NCBI GenBank assembly: GCA_030834835.1
Contig: JAUQXD010000754.1
Coordinates: 1 to 10,042 of the forward strand
Direction: 5' to 3'
DNA from: Thermoflexales bacterium
GTDB lineage: Bacteria; Chloroflexota; Anaerolineae; Fen-1058
Length of the DNA stretch: 10,042 nucleotides
The notes beneath the pieces were generated by a model. It was given only the letters and a program-made list of their open reading frames with translations. It was not told where the DNA came from and did no database searches. The position numbers and the translations under genes are program-made. Numbering within the stretch: position 1 is the first letter of the stretch; every line of letters begins with the position of its first letter. Below are positions 1-6,780 of the stretch, one piece after another.

Positions 1-798
1 CGGGCGAGTGTGCCTGTGGAGATCGTGTCGATGCCGCTGGCAGGGGCGACCGCGCCCGTGACGCTGATCGGCGCGATCACGCAGCACGCCGCGGAGTGCA
101 TCAGCGGCATGACCATCCATCAACTCGCGCAGGCGGGATCACCGATCGTGTGGGGCGGAGCGCCGGCAATTTTCGATATGCGATCGGGCGCGACGCCGAT
201 GGGTGCGATCGAGACGGCGATGATCGACGCGGCCTACTCGCAAGTGGGCAAGTCGTTTGGTTTTCCCACGCACTGCTATCTGGCGGCCAGCGATGGCAAA
301 CTTGTCGATGCGCAGGCCGGTTTGGAAAGCGGCATCAGTGCAGTGGTTGGCGCGCTGGCGGGCGTGAACATGATCTCGGGTGCAGGTATGCTGGATTTTT
401 TGATCTGTCAGAGCGCGGAGAAACTGGTCATCGATGCGGAAGCGATTGCGATGGCGCAGCGGCTGCTGCGCGGCATCGGCACACCGACCGAGACACTGGC
501 AACAGCGATGTTCGCGCAGGCAGGCTTGAGGGGCGAGTTCTTGAAGTTGAAAGAGACGCGGCGGTTGTTTCCCGGCGAACAGCATGTGCCGTCGAAGATC
601 ATCGATCGCGGATCGGTGCGTGCGTGGCAAGCAGCGGGCGGGCTGGATGCGTTTGGACGGGCGAAGGCGCGCGTGAGCGAATTGTTGAATGCGTATCAAC
701 GTCCGAAGATTGCCGAAGGCGTGGAGCGTGAAATGTTCGCCATCGTGCGACGTGAGGCGCAAGCGGTTGGGTTGGAGACGCTGCCGGGCATCGATTGA
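1..798 (+). CDS. Trimethylamine methyltransferase (MttB) family protein, C-terminal part
   Basis: The reading frame is open from the first base, so the N-terminus lies outside the window; the visible 265 residues are a little over half of a normal family member (about 470-500 aa). The frame shows the family pattern: a small-residue-rich GSPIVWGG stretch, FDMRSGATPMG, then SDGKLVDAQAGLE (about residues 97-109), ALAGVNMISGAGMLDF, and EKLVIDAEA. Family members are cytoplasmic TIM-barrel enzymes that pass a methyl group from a methylated amine to a corrinoid protein. True trimethylamine enzymes carry pyrrolysine encoded by an in-frame TAG. There is none in the visible part, which should span that site, so this is probably a non-pyrrolysine member acting on glycine betaine, another quaternary amine or an unknown substrate. 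No corrinoid protein gene follows; a terminator sits 24 nt downstream. The family call is firm; the substrate is not known. Confidence 0.85.
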   Translation, partial: RASVPVEIVSMPLAGATAPVTLIGAITQHAAECISGMTIHQLAQAGSPIVWGGAPAIFDMRSGATPMGAIETAMIDAAYSQVGKSFGFPTHCYLAASDGKLVDAQAGLESGISAVVGALAGVNMISGAGMLDFLICQSAEKLVIDAEAIAMAQRLLRGIGTPTETLATAMFAQAGLRGEFLKLKETRRLFPGEQHVPSKIIDRGSVRAWQAAGGLDAFGRAKARVSELLNAYQRPKIAEGVEREMFAIVRREAQAVGLETLPGID

Positions 799-822
799 CC
801 GCCACCTGCTTCACCTATTTTG

Positions 823-862
823 ATCTCTCCGAAAGTGTCTGGCTTTCGGAGAGATTCTTTTT
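823..862 (+). terminator. Intrinsic terminator after the methyltransferase gene
   Basis: A perfect 13-bp inverted repeat (823-835 pairing with 843-855, ATCTCTCCGAAAG and its complement) encloses a 7-nt loop and is followed by TCTTTTT at 856-862. It begins 24 nt after the TGA of the upstream gene. The stem and T-run are seen directly; termination is inferred from the classic form. Confidence 0.9.
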
Positions 863-868
863 ATGCGG

Positions 869-874
869 TATACT
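869..874 (+). promoter_or_regulatory. Candidate -10 box (TATACT) for the MalT-like regulator
   Basis: TATACT matches the sigma-70 -10 consensus at 5 of 6 positions and sits just past the terminator, 49 nt before the ATG at 924. No convincing -35 lies 16-18 nt upstream, where the terminator arm is. The flanking GCGGTATACT recurs upstream of the antitoxin gene, and GGTATACT upstream of the gene at 5984. Confidence 0.5.
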
Positions 875-923
875 CATTTCGTGGCAAATACGGCCAATAC
901 TCGAAGGCTAAGCGTTCGATTCG

Positions 924-3626
924 ATGAACCGATCATCCACCACACGCCAGACGGAGAAACAGGGGCTGCTCAGCACCAAGCTGATTCCGCCGCGCCTGCC
1001 GTCTTCGCTCGTGCCGCGTCGAGCGCTGCTGGCGCGTCTCGACGCAGGACTCGATCGTAAAGTGACGCTGATCAGCGCACCGCCCGGCTCTGGCAAAACG
1101 ACATTGGTTGCGGCATGGTTGACTGCACAGCAAGGTGTGCAGTTCGGCTGGGTGTCGCTTGATGCCGGTGATAACGATCCCGTGCGATTTTGGCGGTACA
1201 CCCTCACAGCCGGTCGAGCCTTTGGGGGCACGTCGGGCCGATCGGCGCTGACGATGCTGCGCGCCTCTCAACCGTTGGCGTTTGAGACGATCCTCACGCC
1301 CTTCATCAACGACCTCAATCGACTTCCGCAACGCTGTGTCCTTGTACTGGAGGATTATCATCTCATCGTTTCACCTGCGATTCACGCCGCGCTGACGTTT
1401 CTGATCGATCATCTGCCGGTGACAATGCATATCGTGTTGATGACGCGCACCGAGCCGCCGCTGCCGTTGGCCCGCTGGCGGGCACGCGGCGAGTTGAATG
1501 AATTCACGGCTGCCGATTTGCGCTTTTCGCTGGACGAAGTATCTGCATTTTTGGCGCAGACCGGGCATGGTCCCATCTCGAACGAAGTCGCCGCGCGCCT
1601 CGAACAAAAGACCGAAGGCTGGGCGGCGGGACTGCGGTTGATCGCATTGGCGCTGCAAAACCAATCGGGCGCGCATGACGCCGAACACTTTCTCGCCACG
1701 GTCAGCGGCGGACTGCGCTCGGTGCTGGACTATCTGACCGGCGAAGTGCTGGCGGCTTTGCCTGAATCAACGCAGATGTTCTTGCTGCAAACGGGCTTTC
1801 TTAATCCGCTGACGGGCGCAGTGTGTGACGCTGTTACCGATCGATCAGACAGCGCGACCATGCTCGATCAGCTGGAGCGTGACAATCTGTTTGTAATCCC
1901 GCTGGGTGACACCGCGGGGCGACGTTGGTACCGCTATCACGCGCTCTTTGCGGAAGCCCTGCGTCACCTGGCGCGGCAGCGCTTTGGCGAGGCGACGATT
2001 CGCGCGTGGCAGGGCAAGGCCAGTGTCTGGTACGAAGCCCATCGCTTCTATGATGAAGCGATTGAAGCGGCGCTCAACGCGCACGACAGCGCGCGAGTGG
2101 CGGCTCTGATCGAATGGAGCCTTGAAGCGCGCGGCAATCATGAACTGACCACGCTCCACCGCTGGATCACGCAACTGCCCGATGAGGTGCTGCACGCGCA
2201 TCCGGCGCTGTGCTTTGCCGCTGCGCAGGCCGCGCTATTTACAGCCGATCGGTATGCGGCGACGACGGCGGCTACCGTAGAGGATCGTTTGCTGGCGGCC
2301 GAGCGCGGCTGGCAGGCGGCGCAAAACGATCGAGGCGTGGGGCAAGTCTATGCGTTGCGTGCGACGGCCGCATTGTGGCGTGATGACCTCAGCCGATCGT
2401 TCCTGTACGCTCAACGGGCGTTGGAGCTGCTGCCGGAAGATGATGTGGACTGGCGCGGGATCAGTCTGCTGGCCATCGGCATTGAGCAGCTGCTGGCGGG
2501 TGAAGTCGATGCCGCCCAGCGCACGATCATGGATGCTCAAGTGTTGTGCCGCATCGGTCAGAATACCTACAGCGCGCTGGCAGCGACCGATATGCTGGCG
2601 CGTACTTATCTGGCACAGGCCCAACTCGATCAGGCGGAGCAGCTCTATCAGCAGATATTGACCGATACCGGCGAACTCGAAGCGCTGCGCACCGATCGCG
2701 GGCTGGCGCTGGCCGGGCTGGGTTTGATCGCTTACGAACGAAATGATCTGACGGCGGCCGAAGCGTATGCCGCGCAGGCCGCCAACCTCGACAGCGCTGG
2801 TGGCGATGAAGAAGTGCGTGTGCGAGCGGCGCTGCTGCTGGCGCGAGTTGCCCAGGCGCGACGGCAAGGGGCAGCGGCCAAAGATCGACTGCGATCGCTG
2901 GCGGCGCGGACACAGCGCACGCTGTGGCAACGTGAAGTGTCAGCGTGGCAAGCCTGGCTGGCCCTGGCGGCTGAAGATGTGACCACTGCGCAGCACTGGC
3001 TGGCGACGCGCGCGCCTCACACGGGCAATGTGCTGGCGAGTCAACAGGAACTGGAAGCAGTGATCGCGGCGCGGCTGAACATCGCCGAAGGTCAGCCAGA
3101 CGCGGCCGTGACGCTGCTGGAACCGTGGCGCGTCGATGCGCAGGCGCACGGGCGCACGCGCAGCGAACTCGAAATCTTGAGCGTGATGGCCCTGGCCTAC
3201 GCGGCTCAATCCGATCTGGCGCAGGCGAAACAACTTCTGCTCAAAGCGCTCACGCTCGCGCAGCCGGCCGGTTGTGTGCGCGCCTTTGTCGACGAAGGCG
3301 CGGCGATGAAGACCTTGCTGCAAGCCATTGCGCCCGAATTGACTAAACGCGCGTTGATGATCTTCGCGGCGCGCGTGTTGCAGGCGTTTGCCCCAACCCG
3401 ATCGGTTTCTGCTACCCCATTGTCACCGCTGCTTGAACCGTTGAGTTCGCAGGAACAGCGCGTGCTCAAGCTCCTCGCGGCCGGTCTATCCAACCCCGAA
3501 ATCGCCCGAGAACTGGTCGTGTCCACGAACACGATCAAGACACAGGTCAAGAGCATCTTCAACAAACTCAACGTCAACAATCGCGTCGAAGCGGCCGATG
3601 TGGCCCGCGAGTTGAACCTGCTGTAG
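924..3626 (+). CDS. MalT-like LuxR family transcriptional regulator (STAND ATPase)
   Basis: A 900-aa cytoplasmic regulator of the MalT type, in which ATP and an inducer switch a signal-transduction ATPase so that its C-terminal domain can bind DNA. The order is: STKLIPPRL lead-in (residues 17-25), Walker A APPGSGKTT (52-60), Walker B-like VLVLEDYH (139-146), a GWAAGLRL segment typical of the ATPase/winged-helix part, a long Ala/Leu-rich helical region with TPR-like character (about 380-800), and a LuxR helix-turn-helix (840-900) with GLSNPEIARELVVS and NTIKTQVKSIFNKLNVNNR. Length is normal for the family. ATG 924 is the only possible start, since a TAA lies in frame at 909. No good Shine-Dalgarno is present; AAGG at 904-907 is too far away. 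These proteins often control adjacent genes, making the 3807-5939 cluster a plausible target. The inducer cannot be read from sequence. Confidence 0.95.
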   Translation: MNRSSTTRQTEKQGLLSTKLIPPRLPSSLVPRRALLARLDAGLDRKVTLISAPPGSGKTTLVAAWLTAQQGVQFGWVSLDAGDNDPVRFWRYTLTAGRAFGGTSGRSALTMLRASQPLAFETILTPFINDLNRLPQRCVLVLEDYHLIVSPAIHAALTFLIDHLPVTMHIVLMTRTEPPLPLARWRARGELNEFTAADLRFSLDEVSAFLAQTGHGPISNEVAARLEQKTEGWAAGLRLIALALQNQSGAHDAEHFLATVSGGLRSVLDYLTGEVLAALPESTQMFLLQTGFLNPLTGAVCDAVTDRSDSATMLDQLERDNLFVIPLGDTAGRRWYRYHALFAEALRHLARQRFGEATIRAWQGKASVWYEAHRFYDEAIEAALNAHDSARVAALIEWSLEARGNHELTTLHRWITQLPDEVLHAHPALCFAAAQAALFTADRYAATTAATVEDRLLAAERGWQAAQNDRGVGQVYALRATAALWRDDLSRSFLYAQRALELLPEDDVDWRGISLLAIGIEQLLAGEVDAAQRTIMDAQVLCRIGQNTYSALAATDMLARTYLAQAQLDQAEQLYQQILTDTGELEALRTDRGLALAGLGLIAYERNDLTAAEAYAAQAANLDSAGGDEEVRVRAALLLARVAQARRQGAAAKDRLRSLAARTQRTLWQREVSAWQAWLALAAEDVTTAQHWLATRAPHTGNVLASQQELEAVIAARLNIAEGQPDAAVTLLEPWRVDAQAHGRTRSELEILSVMALAYAAQSDLAQAKQLLLKALTLAQPAGCVRAFVDEGAAMKTLLQAIAPELTKRALMIFAARVLQAFAPTRSVSATPLSPLLEPLSSQEQRVLKLLAAGLSNPEIARELVVSTNTIKTQVKSIFNKLNVNNRVEAADVARELNLL

Positions 3627-3650
3627 CCATTCACCTCAACTGAACGACCT

Positions 3651-3682
3651 GGTCTCGATCCGGCCACCGCTCGATCGAGACC
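3651..3682 (+). repeat. Inverted repeat after the regulator gene
   Basis: Perfect 10-bp arms (3651-3660 GGTCTCGATC; 3673-3682) around a 12-nt loop, 24 nt after the regulator stop codon. No T-run follows, so it is either a weak or Rho-assisted terminator or an RNA-stabilising hairpin. The position fits a 3' end; the function is inferred. Confidence 0.5.
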
Positions 3683-3708
3683 GTGCTGTCTGGCGTTCAC
3701 CCGTTGGA

Positions 3709-3744
3709 ATCACCCGCTCAATCACCCACAGCGGGTGATGTTTT
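3709..3744 (+). terminator. Probable intrinsic terminator with two alternative stems
   Basis: Perfect 10-bp arms, ATCACCCGCT at 3709-3718 and AGCGGGTGAT at 3730-3739, are followed by GTTTTG at 3740-3745. The loop holds a second copy of ATCACCC (3721-3727), which can pair with the same right arm (3733-3739) in a smaller hairpin. The short T-run and the position between the regulator and the next promoter favour termination. Confidence 0.6.
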
Positions 3745-3761
3745 GCCACCCGCCCCGACGC

Positions 3762-3767
3762 TACAAT
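3762..3767 (+). promoter_or_regulatory. Candidate -10 box (TACAAT) for the small membrane protein gene
   Basis: TACAAT matches the -10 consensus at 5 of 6 positions and lies 39 nt before the ATG at 3807, just after the hairpin. TTGCCA at 3743-3748 resembles a -35 but the spacing is only 13 nt, so the -35 is unresolved. A strong ribosome binding site, AAAGGAG at 3792-3798, lies 8 nt before the ATG. Confidence 0.5.
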
Positions 3768-3806
3768 CCAGTCATCTTCAACACTCACTCGAAAGGAGAT
3801 CGACAC

Positions 3807-3932
3807 ATGGACGCGTTAGGTGAACTGGTTAAGGTCTGGCTGAATCCGATCAATCTGGGGGCATTCTTCGTCTTAAGCGCGGCGGCCATCTGGCTGGTGA
3901 GCCGCAGCAACGATCAATTCAAAGGCAAGTAA
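3807..3932 (+). CDS. 41-aa single-pass membrane protein, unrecognised
   Basis: A small protein with one hydrophobic span (about residues 15-32, INLGAFFVLSAAAIWLVS), an amphipathic-looking N-terminus and a short polar tail ending in Lys, with R33, K39 and K41 after the span. I do not recognise a family. The gene is believable because ATG 3807 has an almost perfect Shine-Dalgarno (AAAGGAG, 8 nt spacing), a -10-like box lies upstream, and the methyltransferase begins 23 nt after its stop, as in an operon. A longer frame from GTG 3735 is open but starts inside the preceding hairpin and has no ribosome site, so I reject it. It could anchor or regulate the methyltransferase, or be an accessory subunit of a membrane protein; both are guesses. 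Existence is well supported, function unknown. Confidence 0.75.
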   Translation: MDALGELVKVWLNPINLGAFFVLSAAAIWLVSRSNDQFKGK

Positions 3933-3955
3933 GTTAAACCATGGGAGGCAATCCA

Positions 3956-4618
3956 ATGACAACACAGACAGCGAAAGCGTACAAAGGCCTGGCCATGGAA
4001 GGCGTCATCGCCACGTGGTATGCCAAAAATGTGCGGCGCGACGATGAGTTCAAGCAGTGGGTACGACTCATCAACGGGGCGGCTGCGCCGGGCAGCCGCG
4101 TGCTGGAGGTCGCACCTGGCCCGGGCTATCTATCCATCGAGCTGGCGAAGTCGGGCAAGTATCACGTGGCCGGCCTCGACATCAGCCGGACGTTTGTCGA
4201 GATCGCGCAGACGAAGGCCAGAGAGGCCGGTGTGCAAGTGGACTTCCGGCATGGCAACGCCTCGGATATGCCCTTTGCCAATGAGGGTTTCGAGTTCATC
4301 ATCTGCACGGCGGCGTTCAAGAACTTCGCGCAGCCGGTGCGGGCGATTGCGGAGATGCATCGCGTGCTGACGCCCGGCGGCCAGGCATTGATCGTGGATT
4401 TGCGCCGCGATGCTTCGTCAGCGGCCATTGACGAGGAGGTGAAGAGCATGCACCTGAGCCGGCTGAACGCGCTCTTTACACGGTTGACGTTCAAGACGAT
4501 GCTGCTTAAGAACGCGTACACTCAGGCCGAGATCAGACAGTTCGTGTCGCAGACCAACTTCGGCGCGTGCAACATCCGCACCGACGCGGTCAGCATGGAG
4601 ATCTGGTTGAAGAAGTAG
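3956..4618 (+). CDS. Class I SAM-dependent methyltransferase
   Basis: A 220-aa protein with a Rossmann-type methyltransferase fold. Motif I is VLEVAPGPG (residues 49-57), followed by the acidic residue ending strand 2 (GLDIS, D75), the NASDMPF segment (101-107) that usually contacts the adenine, and the HRVLTPGG motif (135-142) of the UbiE/Methyltransf_11 group. In motif I, Ala53 replaces the usual first glycine, an accepted variant. The acceptor is not predictable: a quinone, small metabolite or natural product is possible, and there is no RNA- or DNA-binding domain. I chose ATG 3956 because GGGAGG at 3943-3948 lies 7 nt before it; the upstream ATG 3941 would overlap that site and has no Shine-Dalgarno. 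It probably shares a transcript with the 41-aa gene. The class is firm; the substrate is unknown. Confidence 0.88.
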   Translation: MTTQTAKAYKGLAMEGVIATWYAKNVRRDDEFKQWVRLINGAAAPGSRVLEVAPGPGYLSIELAKSGKYHVAGLDISRTFVEIAQTKAREAGVQVDFRHGNASDMPFANEGFEFIICTAAFKNFAQPVRAIAEMHRVLTPGGQALIVDLRRDASSAAIDEEVKSMHLSRLNALFTRLTFKTMLLKNAYTQAEIRQFVSQTNFGACNIRTDAVSMEIWLKK

Positions 4619-4621
4619 CGC

Positions 4622-4652
4622 TTGACTCTCCTGTCGCTGGAGGTTGTAGAGT
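4622..4652 (+). promoter_or_regulatory. Candidate promoter for the TetA-like exporter gene
   Basis: TTGACT at 4622-4627 (5 of 6 match to -35) and TAGAGT at 4647-4652 (4 of 6 to -10) are separated by 19 nt, slightly long. The exporter ATG follows with AAGGAG at 4682-4687, 7 nt ahead. Transcription could also continue from the methyltransferase, as no terminator is seen between them. Confidence 0.5.
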
Positions 4653-4694
4653 AGACGGACCAAATCAACTTTAGAGGATACAAGGAGAAACACC

Positions 4695-5939
4695 ATGACT
4701 CAACAGTCTGAATCGACCTCGACCCCGGCGCCGAAGCGCGCGCTAGGTGTGATCTTCTTCATCATGCTGATGGACGTGGTGGGGCTGACAATCCTGATGC
4801 CCGTCGCGCCCTACATCGTGCAGCGCTACAGCGGTGACGCGTTGATGGTGACGCTGCTGACGGCCATCTACGCCGCCGCGCAGTTTGTCGCAGCGCCCTT
4901 CCTGGGCAAGCTGAGCGATCGGGTTGGCCGACGCCCGGTATTGCTGGCGTGTGTGTTTGGCTCGGCCATCGGTTACTTCATGTTTGGCATTGGCGGTGCG
5001 CTGTGGATCCTCTTCGTGTCGCGGTTGATCGACGGCTTCACCGGCGGCAACATGTCGACTGCCGCAGCCTACATCGTTGATGTCTCCAAACCTGAAGAGC
5101 GCGCCAAGAACTTCACATTGATGGGCATGGCCTTTGGCCTGGGCTTTATCGTCGGGCCGGCAGTGGGCGGGGCGCTCGGCCAAATCAGCCTCGATCTGCC
5201 GGTGTTCGCCGCGGGTGTGGTCGCGCTGATCAGCGTAGGCTTGATCTTCTTCCTGCTGCCCGAATCGCTGCCGAAAGAGCGCCGTGAAACCGCGCCACTG
5301 CGCCTGAGCGACTTCAATCCGCTCGCGTCGATCGGTTACATGCTGCGCAAGCCCGGGCTGGGCGTGATACTGCTGGTCTACGCGCTCTTCAACTTTGCTT
5401 TCGACGGCGCCAACAGTATCTCGGGGGTGTTCTTTCTGGATAAGTTCGCGGCGCAGCCGGGGCAGATTGGCCTGTTTCTCATCTTGGCCGGGATCGCCAC
5501 AGCCTTTGTGCAGGCGGTCCTCATCGGCCGGCTGGTGCCGAAGTATGGCGAGAAACGGATGGCGCTGGTGGCCATGATCGGCAACGCCGTTGGGGCACTG
5601 CTGATCTTCGCCGCCCCGGCGTTCTGGCTGATCTTCCCGATTGGTTTGGCGCAGGCGGCGGTCACCGGCTTCATCTGGTCGACGATGGGCACGCTGGCGG
5701 CCAATCGCGTATCCGAGCGTGAACAGGGCCAACTGGCCGGCGTGAACACGGCCGTAGCCGGCCTGATGGCTGCCCTGGGGCCCCTGTGGGCGGGAGTTGT
5801 GTACGACAAGGTGGCCCCCGGCTCACCGTTCTGGATGGGCGCCATCATCATGCTCGTAGCATGTGTGATCCTGATCCGAGTGAAGGTCGCGCGGCCTACG
5901 CAGACTCAACTTAGCGCGCAGCCCGCTGCCGGTCGCTGA
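4695..5939 (+). CDS. MFS drug:H+ antiporter-like exporter (TetA/DHA1 type)
   Basis: A 414-aa inner-membrane transporter with alternating hydrophobic spans consistent with 12 TM helices. TM1 carries MDVVGLTILMPVAPYIV (residues 26-42), resembling the start of TetA. Motif A, GKLSDRVGRRPVLL (71-84), lies in the TM2-TM3 loop. The segment LIDGFTGGNMSTAAAYIVDV (111-130) followed by PEERAKNF matches the Tet-family pattern, and GLGFIVGPAVGGALG (148-162) matches motif C of antiporters. These features point to proton-coupled export of a small molecule. The start has a strong ribosome site 7 nt upstream. Neighbouring a methyltransferase, it might export or confer tolerance to the methylated compound, but substrates cannot be read from sequence and true tetracycline resistance should not be assumed. 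The N-terminal 14 residues are polar and poorly conserved in type. Confidence 0.9.
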   Translation: MTQQSESTSTPAPKRALGVIFFIMLMDVVGLTILMPVAPYIVQRYSGDALMVTLLTAIYAAAQFVAAPFLGKLSDRVGRRPVLLACVFGSAIGYFMFGIGGALWILFVSRLIDGFTGGNMSTAAAYIVDVSKPEERAKNFTLMGMAFGLGFIVGPAVGGALGQISLDLPVFAAGVVALISVGLIFFLLPESLPKERRETAPLRLSDFNPLASIGYMLRKPGLGVILLVYALFNFAFDGANSISGVFFLDKFAAQPGQIGLFLILAGIATAFVQAVLIGRLVPKYGEKRMALVAMIGNAVGALLIFAAPAFWLIFPIGLAQAAVTGFIWSTMGTLAANRVSEREQGQLAGVNTAVAGLMAALGPLWAGVVYDKVAPGSPFWMGAIIMLVACVILIRVKVARPTQTQLSAQPAAGR

Positions 5940-5946
5940 TTCGCGG

Positions 5947-5955
5947 TGGTATACT
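5947..5955 (+). promoter_or_regulatory. Extended -10 promoter (TGGTATACT)
   Basis: TGG followed by TATACT gives an extended -10 element starting 7 nt after the exporter stop codon. The ATG at 5984 is 28 nt beyond it, with GGAG at 5970-5973 as ribosome site (10 nt spacing). No -35 is evident, which extended -10 promoters can tolerate. Confidence 0.6.
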
Positions 5956-5983
5956 CAGTGCAGATAAATGGAGTGGATGAATC

Positions 5984-6673
5984 ATGACACACCGATCGAT
6001 CCCGATGGGACAAATATCGAAGGTAGTCGTTCACGCGGGGGGCAGCGTGCGCCTGGAGGGCTGGGACAGCGATCGGGTGCAGGGCGAGAGCGACAGCCGC
6101 GGGGGCGTGAAGATCGAACGCCGCCGGGAAGCGGAGTTCGGTCGTGCCCGCGCCAAAGTCGGCGAGCGCGTGCTGTTCGACATTCGCCTGACCGTGCCCC
6201 GCGCGTTGAAGCCAGACGCCAACGAGGAAGTCATCGACGTGCAGATCGGCGGCAGCGGCACGGTGCAGGTGCCGCGCGGCTGTGACGTGAAGGTGTACGC
6301 GGGGCGTGACATCGAAGCGAGCGGCCTGAGCGGCACGCTGGCGGCCTATGCCGGCGGCAATGTTAAAATCCGCGATCTCCAAACGCTGGCCTCTGCGTCG
6401 GCGGGCGGCGCGCTGGATTTTGAATGTGAGTCGATCGTCGGAGACGATCTGAAATTCACGGCCGGGAGTGACCTGCGCTGCTTCATCCGCCGTTTGATCG
6501 ACGTGACGTATCTCATCGACGATCTGGGCGGCTACTGGGAGGCTGTGATCGGCGAGGGCCGTGTCAAGATTCGGCTGAAGGGCGGGGGCGATGTCACGCT
6601 CGTCACCGATCAACCGATCAGCGGCGACATACTGGGCACGATCGAGCCACCACCGACTGCCGACGCTCATTAG
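5984..6673 (+). CDS. DUF4097/adhesin-like beta-rich protein
   Basis: A 229-aa protein with no signal peptide and no membrane span. The sequence alternates short hydrophobic strands with Gly/Asp turns: GGSVRLEGWDSDRV (19-32), VIDVQIGGSGTVQVPRGCDVKVYAG (about 83-107), GLSGTLAAYAGGNVKIRDL (114-132), then ALDFE, DDLKFTAGSDL and GDVTLVT. This resembles the stacked beta-helix of the DUF4097 putative adhesin or polymer-forming families, whose roles are mostly unknown. The N-terminal part has a highly charged insertion (residues 40-62). The start ATG 5984 is favoured by GGAG 10 nt upstream; ATG 6005 is a possible alternative. It appears to be transcribed alone. GATC is very dense in this gene (14 in 690 bases). 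The family match is by pattern only, so moderate confidence; the reading frame itself is convincing. Confidence 0.7.
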   Translation: MTHRSIPMGQISKVVVHAGGSVRLEGWDSDRVQGESDSRGGVKIERRREAEFGRARAKVGERVLFDIRLTVPRALKPDANEEVIDVQIGGSGTVQVPRGCDVKVYAGRDIEASGLSGTLAAYAGGNVKIRDLQTLASASAGGALDFECESIVGDDLKFTAGSDLRCFIRRLIDVTYLIDDLGGYWEAVIGEGRVKIRLKGGGDVTLVTDQPISGDILGTIEPPPTADAH

Positions 6674-6765
6674 CCATTTTGCTGGCTAGCCTGCAGCCGG
6701 ATAAACGGATGATCTGACTCCGGTCAGTCAGCCGTTTTGCCCGAAAACAAGGGTGATTTGAACTG

Positions 6766-6774
6766 TGATACCAT
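6766..6774 (+). promoter_or_regulatory. Extended -10 promoter, probably giving a leaderless mRNA
   Basis: TGA followed by TACCAT is an extended -10 (TG plus a 4 of 6 core). Only 6 nt separate it from the ATG at 6781, which is where transcription would start. No Shine-Dalgarno precedes the ATG. Confidence 0.5.
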
Positions 6775-6780
6775 CGGGCG

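Noticed and set aside
3735..3806. N-terminal extension of the 41-aa gene from GTG 3735
   Set aside because: It would begin inside the terminator-like hairpin, upstream of the -10 box and without a ribosome site.
3941..3955. Upstream ATG 3941 as start of the methyltransferase
   Set aside because: GGGAGG at 3943-3948 is ideally placed to serve ATG 3956, and ATG 3941 has no ribosome site.
4743..5732. A 329-residue open frame on the minus strand inside the exporter gene
   Set aside because: The exporter frame on the + strand has clear MFS motifs and a strong ribosome site; the antisense product is rich in Arg, Gln, Asp and His with no recognisable domain, as expected for a shadow in GC-rich DNA.
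5906..6670. A 254-residue open frame on the minus strand opposite the DUF4097-like gene
   Set aside because: The + strand frame has a promoter, ribosome site and ordered beta-strand pattern; the antisense product is His/Arg/Ala-rich with no domain.
6671..6727. Short inverted repeats after the DUF4097-like gene (TAGCCA/TGGCTA and CTGAC/GTCAG)
   Set aside because: Stems of only 5-6 bp with no T-run are expected by chance; not called as a terminator.
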